The notes: a model not told the origin generated them from the sequence alone. Counted from the first letter of the stretch, positions 1 to 6,484 are shown. The stretch: 8,603 nt of DNA from Firmicutes bacterium UBA1739 (GCA_002315385.1 DCHZ01000009.1:1-8603); one strand, 5' to 3'. Translations and numbers: made by a program.

Positions 1-170
1 TGATTGCTCCAGCCTGTGAAATCCTTCTCATCGTTCCAGGATATTTGGGGGTTGACGGTACCTCTATCCATCATATAAGAAGGGGTCAAATATGGCTGTC
101 CTGCAAAAACGTCCACTACGGCTTTTGCCGCATCTGCCTGGAACTTCTGTCGCTTAAATTGCAGTTTCAC
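1..170 (-). CDS. res: Type III restriction enzyme Res subunit, N-terminal part (partial)
   Basis: This is the first 56 codons of the restriction subunit of a type III restriction-modification system; the gene leaves the window at base 1. Res is normally a DEAD/DEAH-type ATPase with a C-terminal PD-(D/E)XK nuclease that acts in complex with Mod. None of those catalytic motifs is inside the window. What is visible is the family's characteristic start, MKLQFKRQKFQADAAKAVVD followed by VFAGQP and YMMDRG. The start is a GTG at 170-168, chosen because an AGGAGG sits 8 nt upstream (184-179 on the minus strand) and because the family homology begins there. The gene overlaps the end of the upstream nuclease gene by 17 bp, which implies translational coupling in one operon. 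The identification is by recall of the family N-terminus plus context. Confidence 0.88.
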   Translation of the reverse strand, partial: MKLQFKRQKFQADAAKAVVDVFAGQPYLTPSYMMDRGTVNPQISWNDEKDFTGWSN

Positions 171-1251
171 CGTTGTCGCCTCCTTCCTCATATTCCATAA
201 ATTGTTCATCTATCAACTTTTGCAACACCTCTTTGCTCGGCAGAACTGTTTCATATTTACTCGCAAATATTTGTGTATTATCTTCCGGCAAAGTCATTTC
301 TACGACTGAATTATTCTTTTTTCTGCACAGTAATATTCCAATTGTCGGATTTTCTTCCGGAAGCTTCACATTACGATCATAATAATGAACATACATCTGC
401 ATTTGTCCAATATCCTGATGTTTTAACTCACCTATTTTTAAATCAAACAAAACAAAGCAGCGCAAAAGTCGATTATAAAAAACTAAATCAACGATAAAAT
501 GTTCTTCATCAAATGTAAATCGCACCTGGCGACCAACAAATGCAAAGCCTGTACCTAATTCCAGAAGGAACTGCTGCAAATGATTTATAATACGATTTTC
601 CAATTCATTTTCAGAATACTCCGGCAGTTCCGGAAGCCCCAGAAATTCCAATATATAGGGATCTTTTACTATATCTTTTGAAGATTCAACTTTCTTCCCT
701 TCCAATGCCAACTCATAAACTTTATCTTTATCCATACTAAGCATCAATCTCTGATACAACGCACTATTGAATTGTCGTTTCAGCTCTGATAAACTCCAAT
801 CATTTTTCACAGCCTCTATTTCATAAAAATGACGTTCATTGATATCATCTATCCGCATGAGAACCAGATAATGTGACCAACTAAGACAAAATTTTCTTCC
901 AGAACTTACAGTTAGCATATTTTTGAATTGGTCAGACAGTGTCTGACCAATTTGATCATTCTCATAAACGAGATAAAACTGGCGCATCTGTTTAAGATTT
1001 GTAACCGAAAACCCTTTCCCATACAATTCGCTTAAATATTCCGAAAGATTTTTTAGCAAATATTTCCCATATTTTGCTCTATTATCTCCTTGTTGCTCTT
1101 CTTCTACAATCAATTTTCCAATTTCAAAATATGCGTAAACCATGGATAGATTGAGTGCTGTTTTGGCATTTTTCCGGGCTTGACTGAGTACATTTGATAC
1201 ATTTTCCAGAAAATGTACATTTGAAAAATTGTCAATATATTTCTTTTCCAT
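154..1251 (-). CDS. DUF1016/YhcG-type PD-(D/E)XK nuclease in type III R-M operon
   Basis: This 365-aa protein matches the DUF1016 architecture: an N-terminal helical domain (about residues 10-170, with the conserved SWSHYLVLMRI stretch at 124-134) and a C-terminal PD-(D/E)XK nuclease fold. The likely metal-binding residues are Asp255 (FIVDLVFY) and Asp270-x-Lys272 (LFDLKIG), followed by the helix with GQMQMYVHYYD at 282-292. The family more often has Glu-x-Lys; here the acidic residue is Asp. The ATG at 1251 has GGAG 8 nt upstream, only 13 nt after the mod stop, and the gene runs 17 bp into res, so it is an integral member of the operon. DUF1016 proteins are often encoded near R-M systems, but a defined role is not known to me. 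It may be an accessory restriction nuclease (inference). Codons 100-109 contain a long palindrome, listed separately. Confidence 0.88.
   Translation of the reverse strand: MEKKYIDNFSNVHFLENVSNVLSQARKNAKTALNLSMVYAYFEIGKLIVEEEQQGDNRAKYGKYLLKNLSEYLSELYGKGFSVTNLKQMRQFYLVYENDQIGQTLSDQFKNMLTVSSGRKFCLSWSHYLVLMRIDDINERHFYEIEAVKNDWSLSELKRQFNSALYQRLMLSMDKDKVYELALEGKKVESSKDIVKDPYILEFLGLPELPEYSENELENRIINHLQQFLLELGTGFAFVGRQVRFTFDEEHFIVDLVFYNRLLRCFVLFDLKIGELKHQDIGQMQMYVHYYDRNVKLPEENPTIGILLCRKKNNSVVEMTLPEDNTQIFASKYETVLPSKEVLQKLIDEQFMEYEEGGDNGETAI
179..184 (-). promoter_or_regulatory. Ribosome binding site deciding the GTG start of res
   Basis: The minus strand reads AGGAGG, 8 nt before the GTG at 170. It lies inside the last codons of the upstream nuclease gene. 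No ATG is in a comparable position, so this site supports a GTG start and an overlap of the two genes. Confidence 0.75.
926..952. repeat. 27-nt perfect inverted repeat inside the DUF1016 coding region
   Basis: The arms AATTGGTCAGACA and TGTCTGACCAATT (13 nt each) are exact complements around the single centre base 939. In frame it encodes IGQTLSDQF (residues 101-109), a linker just before the conserved SWSHY region. It could fold as a hairpin or cruciform, or be a protein-binding site. It is far longer than expected by chance in coding DNA. Confidence 0.85.
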
Positions 1252-1264
1252 AGTTACATCTCCA

Positions 1265-3136
1265 TCATATTACTTTTACAGTTGTATCCGGTGCCATCAG
1301 CTTAAAGATTTCCGTGACATTAATTTTTGAAGGACTGTCCGCAAAGCTGCTGTCCCTGAACACTGCACGCAGAGGCTGTTTTTTTGCAATCTCCCTGATT
1401 ACACTTTCAGGAATATTCTTTTCAAAGCAGGCAATCAAGTCACCGTCGTTGTAGTTGTGAACCGTATATCCCTCAATCTTTTCAGAACTGTACGGTAATG
1501 ACAATGGCAATCCCCACTCCAGAAGGCAACCGAAAAGCAGGTCGAGATCTGTACGGTCAGATTTAACATTGGATTCAAGCATGCTGATTAAATCCTGAGA
1601 ATAATCTCCTGCTGCATAGTAAACATCATTCATATTACTTTCATCCAGTTTAAACACACGGAATCCGGTATCAAAATTTTTCGCACCGGCAGGGTTTTCT
1701 TCCTTAATTTTTCTGCCCGCACGGCGAATACGCTCCTTGCCGATTTCGCAAATATTCTGGTAACCAGCTTTGTAAGCTTCGCTCTGCTCATTACAATATT
1801 CTGGAAGTTGTACCATTATGAATTTTCTGTCTCCACCATCTTCACAGTTTAATTGCATTACCGATTGTGCCGTCGTTGAAGAACCCGAGAAAAAGTCAAG
1901 CACTATTGAATCTTTTTTTAAATTAGCTATTTGCAATATTCTACTTAAAAGCCTAACCGGTTTTGGACCATCAAAGAAACCTTTATCATCAAATAGTTTC
2001 TTTAATTCTTGACGACCTTCTTGATTATGTCCGACATCTCCAAATTTCCAAATGGTTGTCGGTGTCATTCCATCTTGAATTTCTGATAAAAATCTTTTTA
2101 ATCGTGGTACATTATTTCCATCTTCTCCAAAATACACTCTATTATCACGCACAAGTTCCTCAAATCGTGTTTTGCTAACACGCCAACAGGAACCGTGTGA
2201 AGGATTGACAACCCTTCCTCCTGGCGTGGTGATAGGATAGTCATTACTTGCACTATATGTTTTCACCGTTAAATTATCAGCCGTCCAATCGCCTCTCGGA
2301 TCGTTATCTGGATTCTTATATCTTGAATTTGCTTCTTCTGTTCTCGGAAGTTTTCCAATTTGAAAACCATACAATCTCTTTGCAAAAACGACTATATAAT
2401 CATGGCTGTCAGAAAAATATTTTGCATCATTTTTAGGAGCAAACGCTCGTTCCCAGACGACACATCCGACAAAGTTTTGTTCTCCAAAAACCTCGTTCCC
2501 AATCTTTTTAAGGTTTTCTGTTTCGTTTTCGTCTATACTGATAAAAATAACTCCGTCATCTGATAGGAGATTTCTTGCTAAAAGAAGACGAGAATAAATC
2601 ATACTGCACCAATCAGAATGAAATCGACCATTACTATCGGTGTTTTTGAATAGTCTGTTTCCATTTTCATCTATTCCTCCGCTTTCGTCGGCATATTCCG
2701 ATTCGGTCATCTTAAAATCATCATTGTAAATAAAATCATTTCCGGTATTATACGGTGGATCTATATATATCATCTTTACTTTCCCAAGATAACTTTCCTG
2801 AAGAAGTTTCAGAACTTCGAGGTTATCGCCCTCAATGTAGAGATTTTCAGTATTATCCCAGTCAACGCTTTCTTCCTTGCACGGGCGGAGTGTCTTGCGA
2901 ATTGGCTTATTAGCTTCAACAATAGAAGCTTTCTTACCAACCCATGTGAATTCATATGCTTCATCTCCGTCAATTATCTCATCAGAAAGCATCTGCTTCA
3001 GCAACTCAAAATTAACGGCCTTTTTCGGCTTCCCGTTTTCGTCCACAGTTTCCGTAATACAATTTGGGAACAACGCTCCGATTTTGTCTATATTCTGAGC
3101 AGTCATATCAACAGACTCCATTCTCATTTTCTCCAT
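1265..3136 (-). CDS. mod: Type III DNA adenine methyltransferase (Mod)
   Basis: This is the modification subunit of a type III R-M system. It should transfer a methyl group from S-adenosylmethionine to N6 of adenine and provide the sequence recognition of the Mod-Res complex. The catalytic motif IV DPPY is at about residues 126-129 (IYIDPPYNTGNDF). The SAM-binding motif I is at about 412-420 (DFFSGSSTTA, a Ser where many homologues have Gly). The order IV, then a recognition region, then I is the beta class typical of type III Mods, and about 623 aa is a normal length. Two starts are adjacent: GTG at 3139 and ATG at 3136. The ATG is preferred because GGAGG (3148-3144) lies 7 nt away, against 4 nt for the GTG, and because the ATG forms a TGATG overlap with the upstream remnant. 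The nuclease gene starts 13 nt after the stop. Confidence 0.95.
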   Translation of the reverse strand: MEKMRMESVDMTAQNIDKIGALFPNCITETVDENGKPKKAVNFELLKQMLSDEIIDGDEAYEFTWVGKKASIVEANKPIRKTLRPCKEESVDWDNTENLYIEGDNLEVLKLLQESYLGKVKMIYIDPPYNTGNDFIYNDDFKMTESEYADESGGIDENGNRLFKNTDSNGRFHSDWCSMIYSRLLLARNLLSDDGVIFISIDENETENLKKIGNEVFGEQNFVGCVVWERAFAPKNDAKYFSDSHDYIVVFAKRLYGFQIGKLPRTEEANSRYKNPDNDPRGDWTADNLTVKTYSASNDYPITTPGGRVVNPSHGSCWRVSKTRFEELVRDNRVYFGEDGNNVPRLKRFLSEIQDGMTPTTIWKFGDVGHNQEGRQELKKLFDDKGFFDGPKPVRLLSRILQIANLKKDSIVLDFFSGSSTTAQSVMQLNCEDGGDRKFIMVQLPEYCNEQSEAYKAGYQNICEIGKERIRRAGRKIKEENPAGAKNFDTGFRVFKLDESNMNDVYYAAGDYSQDLISMLESNVKSDRTDLDLLFGCLLEWGLPLSLPYSSEKIEGYTVHNYNDGDLIACFEKNIPESVIREIAKKQPLRAVFRDSSFADSPSKINVTEIFKLMAPDTTVKVI

Positions 3137-3143
3137 CACAAAG

Positions 3144-3148
3144 CCTCC
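3144..3148 (-). promoter_or_regulatory. Ribosome binding site of mod
   Basis: GGAGG on the minus strand is 7 nt from the ATG at 3136 and only 4 nt from the GTG at 3139. It therefore decides for the ATG start. It lies within the last codons of the upstream remnant reading frame. Confidence 0.7.
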
Positions 3149-3211
3149 AATTCTTTTTTCAGTTTCTTTAGCTCACTGTTCATCTCCGTCTGCCTATTCA
3201 ACTGTTTTTCT

Positions 3212-3220
3212 ATTATATCA
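3212..3220 (-). promoter_or_regulatory. Candidate extended -10 promoter for the mod operon
   Basis: The minus strand reads TGATATAAT, a perfect extended -10 (TGnTATAAT), in an AT-rich stretch after the yjdF terminator. No good -35 box is found 16-18 nt upstream. Transcription would start near 3205, about 70 nt before the mod ATG. A second TATAAT lies at 3245-3240, also without a convincing -35. Some promoter is needed here because the terminator at 3335-3300 isolates mod from yjdF. Confidence 0.4.
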
Positions 3221-3299
3221 TGTGAAATTCTTTAATACTATTATATTTCAAAACAATCATCACTATTATCGGGAACTCACCTCATCCGCTTCGGCCACC

Positions 3300-3335
3300 A
3301 AAAAAAAGCACGGGGCATTATCTGCCCCTATGCTT
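3300..3335 (-). terminator. Rho-independent terminator of yjdF
   Basis: The minus strand shows AAGCA, an internal mismatch, GGGGCA, the loop GATAA, TGCCCC, and TGCTT running into a tract of eight T. The yjdF stop codon TAA lies inside the loop, so the hairpin begins in the last codons of the gene. The other strand is also T-rich after the stem, so it could act in both directions, but I see no plus-strand gene that needs it. Confidence 0.9.
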
Positions 3336-3734
3336 CTCTTTTTTCTGTCGCTGCTTCAGTTCAAACAGGCGCTCTTTTTCCATCAGCTTCTGTTCCCGGC
3401 TTTTGACTTTGCGTTCCTGTTTATTCTGCTCCTGCTGTAATTTCAGAGCCTGCTGCGATTTCGTCCCGATTCCGGTTTTTTTCAGCGTTCTTTTTATATC
3501 ACGCTGCATCCTTTTCGGATTTTTCTTCGCTTTCTTTACATCAGCTGCCACAGCGGGGCTGAACTGCAAATCATAATAGTGCCTCAGAATGAACTCCTGA
3601 ACCTCATAATCCTTAGGCTCCGCTCCGAAGGTCACTTTGGCTGCGGATAGCCTGCCGTTTTCGTAACGTTCAAAAACTCCCACCCAAAAGGGTTCTTCAA
3701 AAAACACTGTCAGTTTGCTGTGTACTTCGCCCAT
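3318..3734 (-). CDS. yjdF: YjdF family protein (DUF2992)
   Basis: This 138-aa cytoplasmic protein belongs to the YjdF/DUF2992 family, whose biochemical function is unknown. The N-terminal half (about 1-65) carries the conserved opening KLTVFFEEPFWVGVFER, the motif KVTFGAEPKDYEVQEF and YYDLQFSP. The C-terminal half (about 66-138) is very rich in Lys, Arg and Gln, probably a long basic helix that could contact nucleic acid (inference). The length is normal for the family. The ATG at 3734 follows AGGAGGG (3747-3741) with 6 nt spacing. The upstream leader looks like the yjdF riboswitch, and a terminator overlaps the stop codon, so the gene is a single-gene transcription unit. In the known examples, expression responds to azaaromatic compounds through the leader RNA. 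Confidence 0.92.
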   Translation of the reverse strand: MGEVHSKLTVFFEEPFWVGVFERYENGRLSAAKVTFGAEPKDYEVQEFILRHYYDLQFSPAVAADVKKAKKNPKRMQRDIKRTLKKTGIGTKSQQALKLQQEQNKQERKVKSREQKLMEKERLFELKQRQKKEKHRGR

Positions 3735-3740
3735 AATAAT

Positions 3741-3880
3741 CCCTCCTTATTGATTAAGATGAGCAAAGAACGGACAACCCGGAGGGGCAGGTTACTTACC
3801 ACGAAATTCGTGACGGCCGGGCTACCTACCGGCTCTGGTATACATTGCTGTACACGTTGCGTTTTTATCTTTGCAGTTTA
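3741..3880 (-). ncRNA. yjdF-type riboswitch leader with possible Shine-Dalgarno switch
   Basis: The 5' leader of yjdF is GC-rich and non-coding. It contains blocks I associate with the yjdF RNA motif, an aptamer reported to bind azaaromatic ligands: GATAAAAACGCAACGTGTAC (3869-3850), CAGAGCCGGTAGGTAGCCCG (3837-3818) and GTAACCTGCC. Stems visible on the minus strand are GCCGG (3833-3829) with CCGGC (3820-3816), CACG (3812-3809) with CGTG (3803-3800), and an alternative GGTAGG (3830-3825) with CCTGCC (3791-3786). CCCTCC (3786-3781) is the exact complement of the yjdF Shine-Dalgarno GGAGGG (3746-3741), and the CCTGCC block abuts it. Ligand folding could therefore control ribosome access. Family assignment rests on the downstream gene and recalled motif; the switch mechanism is inferred. 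Confidence 0.8.
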
Positions 3881-3885
3881 TCAGA

Positions 3886-4029
3886 TTAAAAAAGCTGTCC
3901 GGGAAGCTTCAGCTTTTCCTTATATGGAAAGCCTGCTTCGTATTCTTCGAATTCCGGCGGCTGCTCTTCGCAGACAGAATACCCTTTGGGTGTCGATTCA
4001 CCTGCAACCATGATAAATGCACCAGGAGA
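3886..4029 (-). pseudogene. Unrecognised C-terminal gene fragment
   Basis: An open frame of 47 codons follows an in-frame TAG (4032-4030) and ends in TAA at 3888-3886. An ATG at 4011 would give a 41-aa peptide, but no Shine-Dalgarno precedes it. The translation is protein-like and acidic, for example GAFIMVAGESTPKGYSVC, then EEQPPEFEEYEAGFPYKEKL. The stop codon lies at the 3' end of a terminator hairpin, as expected of a genuine gene end. Two in-frame stops between the channel gene and the fragment argue that the 5' part has been lost. I do not recognise the family. It may instead be a short intact peptide gene. Confidence 0.4.
3888..3917 (-). terminator. Rho-independent terminator upstream of the yjdF leader
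   Basis: The minus strand reads AAAAGCTG (3917-3910), a 12-nt loop containing the palindrome GAAGCTTC at its edge, then CAGCTTTT continuing to six T in a row (3893-3888). It overlaps the end of the gene fragment above. Since the channel gene has no obvious terminator of its own, this may end the channel transcript and isolate the yjdF leader. Confidence 0.65.
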
Positions 4030-4078
4030 CTATGTAGTATGCTATATTGTAGAAAGATATTCAGAATGAATAATGGGT

Positions 4079-6142
4079 TCAGATATACTGATTGCCAAAA
4101 AGTATCAGAAGATCGTCATGCCGAAGTTCAATATCTATTTTTCTTTGATCTCCGTTAAAGAATATATATTCCCTGCCTCCGCGAATGTAACCGATGAGAA
4201 CGGACTTGCTGCCCTCGTCACCGCTGGCAAGCACCGCTCTTATTAGCTCATAGGCGGTGCATTTCCCGGGAAGCTTCTCAAAAAAATCCTCTGCTGACTT
4301 TATATATAGCTCCTTGCTGAGGCTTTCTCCGTTAGAAATGCAAGAGGAAAGCATGTCCTCATACAGCTCAAGCACGGCCTCGCCAAGGCTGAACTGGGCA
4401 ATCATACGGCTCAGATAACGGCTGCTGACGATTACCCTGTCAGCGCCGTAGCTTCTGACGATATCTTCATTTTTGGGGTTCAGAACCTCCACGATGAGTG
4501 CGAGCCTGCTTCTGTCAAAGTCCGGGTCCTCTGCCTGTCTGCGGCGTATCTGCTCCTGAATATAAATAAGAAATGTCAGGGCATTTGCGTCAACATCCTC
4601 ACTGGCGGCAGTATCATCGGAGAGAATGAGAATGGTTGTGTCCTCTGCTTCTTTCCGAGAGAGTTCATCCATCCTACGGTTTATGTAATCCTCATCATAA
4701 ATGTCGGCAGCAATGGTGCTGACATAGGGGAAGCTCCTGTAACAGTCATGACTTTCAAGGCTTTCGGCATCATCCACCATTATAACTGTTATGGCATTCG
4801 GCTCGCCCATCAGCTCAAGCTCATGCCGTATAGAGTCAAACCCCTCCATAAGAGAATTCATGTAGCTGTTGTGCCCTAAAACGACTATACTTCTGCGTCG
4901 GATACGGTTGCTTTTTTTAAGTTGTATCTCCATTTCTACGGGAACGTGTACGTCGCTCAATTCAATGTCGGACTTAGAATCCGCAATGTAAAAAATTTTA
5001 TTTCCCTTCAGCGTTTCCATTACGGTCATGGGCACAGAGCAGATATTCCCGTTGAGGCATTTTTCAATATATGCATCTTCGTTTTCTCTTGAATAGCCCT
5101 CCGGCACATTCCGGGAGATAAAATGAATTCCCTTGAGAGAAAAGAGAACATCGTACACATCATTTAACTCCGGCACCACTGCAATCTGAGAGTATGTGCT
5201 TCCCACAAGCTTGTTATAGGAAACAGGTATTATTGTCTCCATTATTTCCACGCTCTTGAAGGCAATGATTCTGTAGACAAGGTCCTCTGTCCATTCATCT
5301 GCCACCTCCACCAGAATCATCTGTCTGCTGTTGGCCTTTGATATTTCTGAGACTTGAATCAGAGTCTTGACCGTCTGAGGATTGCCCTTTTCCACCTCCG
5401 GACCGCAGGCGTTATCCAGAATGATAACCGTCCCGGCCTTGCTGATGCATATATCGTCCAGATCCGTCGCTGCGGCCACATCTCCCTCTCTGACGATATA
5501 GGTTATCCTTTCCTTAGGCATGTTTTCTCGCAGATATCTCCGTCTCTCAATAAATGACATGCCCTCGCTCTTTGCATATACCTGCTGTGCCTCCCGGATG
5601 AGCGTGGTGTTAAGACGGTTTCGTATCTCCGCGTCTATCTCGTCCTTGCGATCCGGCACGAAAACAACGACCTTGATCTCCTTCTTCCTGTACAGAAATT
5701 CGTTTATTATCTCTGTACCTCTGGCGTTCCAGTTAATGATAACAACATGGTCTGAGATGAGAAGCCTGTTCCTGCCGTTGTTTTTTGATTCGATAAAGTC
5801 GGAAATCGTGTTGGTGACATAGCCTATGACAGAGCCCGTGAAAAACACAAGACCCAGCACCACCACAGCTACGCATACAATCACTGCAAGCACGCCCGTC
5901 TTTCCCACGTCTAAGATCATTCCGGAGATACATCCCGGATCAAGCACCAATGTTGCGGTGTAATACACGGACTGCCAGAACCCCTTGGGTGCAAGACCGC
6001 TCAGGTGCTTTGACATCAGGTTTATTATCGTAGCAGCCACAAGTATAAACACCACATTGAACAGCATTATACCTATAAGCATAGCTTGCCTTGGAGACTT
6101 TGCAATGAAGATATTGATCTTTTCTCGTATTTTGTTTACCAT
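4079..6142 (-). CDS. CASTOR/POLLUX-like ion channel with tandem RCK (TrkA-N) domains
   Basis: This 687-aa membrane protein probably conducts cations under control of cytoplasmic RCK domains. A short basic N-terminus precedes TM1 (about 20-42). A re-entrant pore segment (about 54-80) carries the filter-like LDPG at 67-70, as in bacterial relatives of the CASTOR/POLLUX channels. TM2 spans about 83-110 and ends in VIGYVTNTI. RCK1 starts near 131 (HVVIINWNARGTEII, a degenerate nucleotide-binding glycine loop). A second Rossmann-like RCK starts near 418 (RRSIVVLGHNSYMNSLMEGF). The C-terminal 75 residues resemble a TrkA-C module ending in DLLILFGNQYI. The ATG at 6142 has GAGG 7 nt upstream. The gene is visibly richer in GC than the glycosyltransferase next to it. 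No partner gene adjoins it, so the ion is not shown by context; K+ or Ca2+ regulation is inference. Confidence 0.85.
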   Translation of the reverse strand: MVNKIREKINIFIAKSPRQAMLIGIMLFNVVFILVAATIINLMSKHLSGLAPKGFWQSVYYTATLVLDPGCISGMILDVGKTGVLAVIVCVAVVVLGLVFFTGSVIGYVTNTISDFIESKNNGRNRLLISDHVVIINWNARGTEIINEFLYRKKEIKVVVFVPDRKDEIDAEIRNRLNTTLIREAQQVYAKSEGMSFIERRRYLRENMPKERITYIVREGDVAAATDLDDICISKAGTVIILDNACGPEVEKGNPQTVKTLIQVSEISKANSRQMILVEVADEWTEDLVYRIIAFKSVEIMETIIPVSYNKLVGSTYSQIAVVPELNDVYDVLFSLKGIHFISRNVPEGYSRENEDAYIEKCLNGNICSVPMTVMETLKGNKIFYIADSKSDIELSDVHVPVEMEIQLKKSNRIRRRSIVVLGHNSYMNSLMEGFDSIRHELELMGEPNAITVIMVDDAESLESHDCYRSFPYVSTIAADIYDEDYINRRMDELSRKEAEDTTILILSDDTAASEDVDANALTFLIYIQEQIRRRQAEDPDFDRSRLALIVEVLNPKNEDIVRSYGADRVIVSSRYLSRMIAQFSLGEAVLELYEDMLSSCISNGESLSKELYIKSAEDFFEKLPGKCTAYELIRAVLASGDEGSKSVLIGYIRGGREYIFFNGDQRKIDIELRHDDLLILFGNQYI

Positions 6143-6170
6143 ATCAGAACCTCATAAAAAAGTGTTATTT

Positions 6171-6197
6171 GTAATATGCTATGATCCTTGTCATCAA
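6171..6197 (-). promoter_or_regulatory. Weak candidate promoter for the channel gene
   Basis: TTGATG (6197-6192) and TATTAC (6176-6171) on the minus strand are separated by 15 nt, shorter than ideal, about 30 nt before the channel ATG. The gene needs a promoter somewhere between the phzF remnant and 6142. This is only the best-looking pair. Confidence 0.2.
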
Positions 6198-6232
6198 CGC
6201 TACAGTCTCGACGTAAGATATTCAGTATGTTT

Positions 6233-6419
6233 TCAATTCTGTGAAACTACAGTTAAACACCCGCCCGCACTGCATCCCCAAACCTTAGCTAATGGCAATC
6301 CTTCCGTTTCCAATCAATTCACAATGGAGATAACCGCCTCTTTCTGAAGCCTGATATGCCTCGATTTCTTTTTTCTTCAAAACTCCGGACCAATAAGCTG
6401 CAATCCGGCAATGTGCCGA
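6233..6419 (-). pseudogene. C-terminal remnant of a PhzF-family isomerase gene, frameshifted
   Basis: Between the glycosyltransferase and the channel gene, the minus strand encodes SAHCRIAAYWSGVLKKKEIE and then AYQASERGGYLHCELIGN GRIAIS before a TAA at 6287-6285. This is the recognisable C-terminal region of PhzF-family proteins: TGSAHC-type motif, PYW-like motif, YQAS-RGG-L-C block and the ISG end. The family Gly after IS is replaced by a stop. A shifted frame resumes at 6286 with KVWGCSAGGCLTVVSQN and a stop at 6235-6233, suggesting a small deletion. Everything before SAHC, including the catalytic N-terminal domain, is missing; a TAA lies two codons upstream. PhzF proteins are usually about 260-300 aa, so this is a dead fragment. 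The match is by recalled motif, without alignment. Confidence 0.7.
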
Positions 6420-6484
6420 TTGTTAATATCAGCACGGGCTCTTATTTCATATCAATTATTGAAGCTTAATGCTTATGCCAAAAA

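Larger units (their letters stand above)
3136..3231 (-). pseudogene. C-terminal coiled-coil remnant of a gene upstream of mod (DUF4391-like)
   Basis: An open frame of 31 codons begins right after a TAA (3234-3232) and ends in TGA at 3138-3136, overlapping the mod ATG by one base. It reads HDIIEKQLNRQTEMNSELK and then KLKKELEAL, a charged helix with coiled-coil character. The only ATG (3183) has its GGAG directly abutting it, so it is unlikely to be an independent gene. The sequence resembles my memory of the C-terminal tail of DUF4391 proteins, which in related operons sit between an SNF2-type helicase gene and mod. The 5' part is missing, which suggests a deletion with its junction near 3232. 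The remnant character and the TGATG coupling are seen directly; the family name is a moderate-confidence inference. Confidence 0.5.

Noticed and set aside
1913..1919. A run of seven A (minus strand) in mod, considered as a phase-variation tract.
   Set aside because: Phase-variable type III mod genes carry much longer simple repeats; seven A in Lys codons of an AT-rich gene is ordinary.
3720..4158. Plus-strand open frames over the yjdF leader and the channel 3' end.
   Set aside because: They cross a structured RNA leader and antisense regions, have unnatural composition, and no ribosome site; treated as shadows.
4038..6225. Short shared words AAGATATTCAG (4054-4064 and 6215-6225) and TATGCTAT flanking the channel gene, suggestive of direct repeats from an insertion.
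   Set aside because: Spacing between the words differs (8 against 32 nt) and exact 11-mers recur by chance in a window this size; the surrounding sequence does not align.
5354..6347. Plus-strand open frames of 67-120 codons opposite the channel gene and its upstream region.
   Set aside because: The minus strand encodes a full-length recognisable channel there; the plus frames resemble no protein.
6420..6484. Possible terminator after the glycosyltransferase (AAGC/GCTT words near 6460).
   Set aside because: No stable stem with a following T run could be built.
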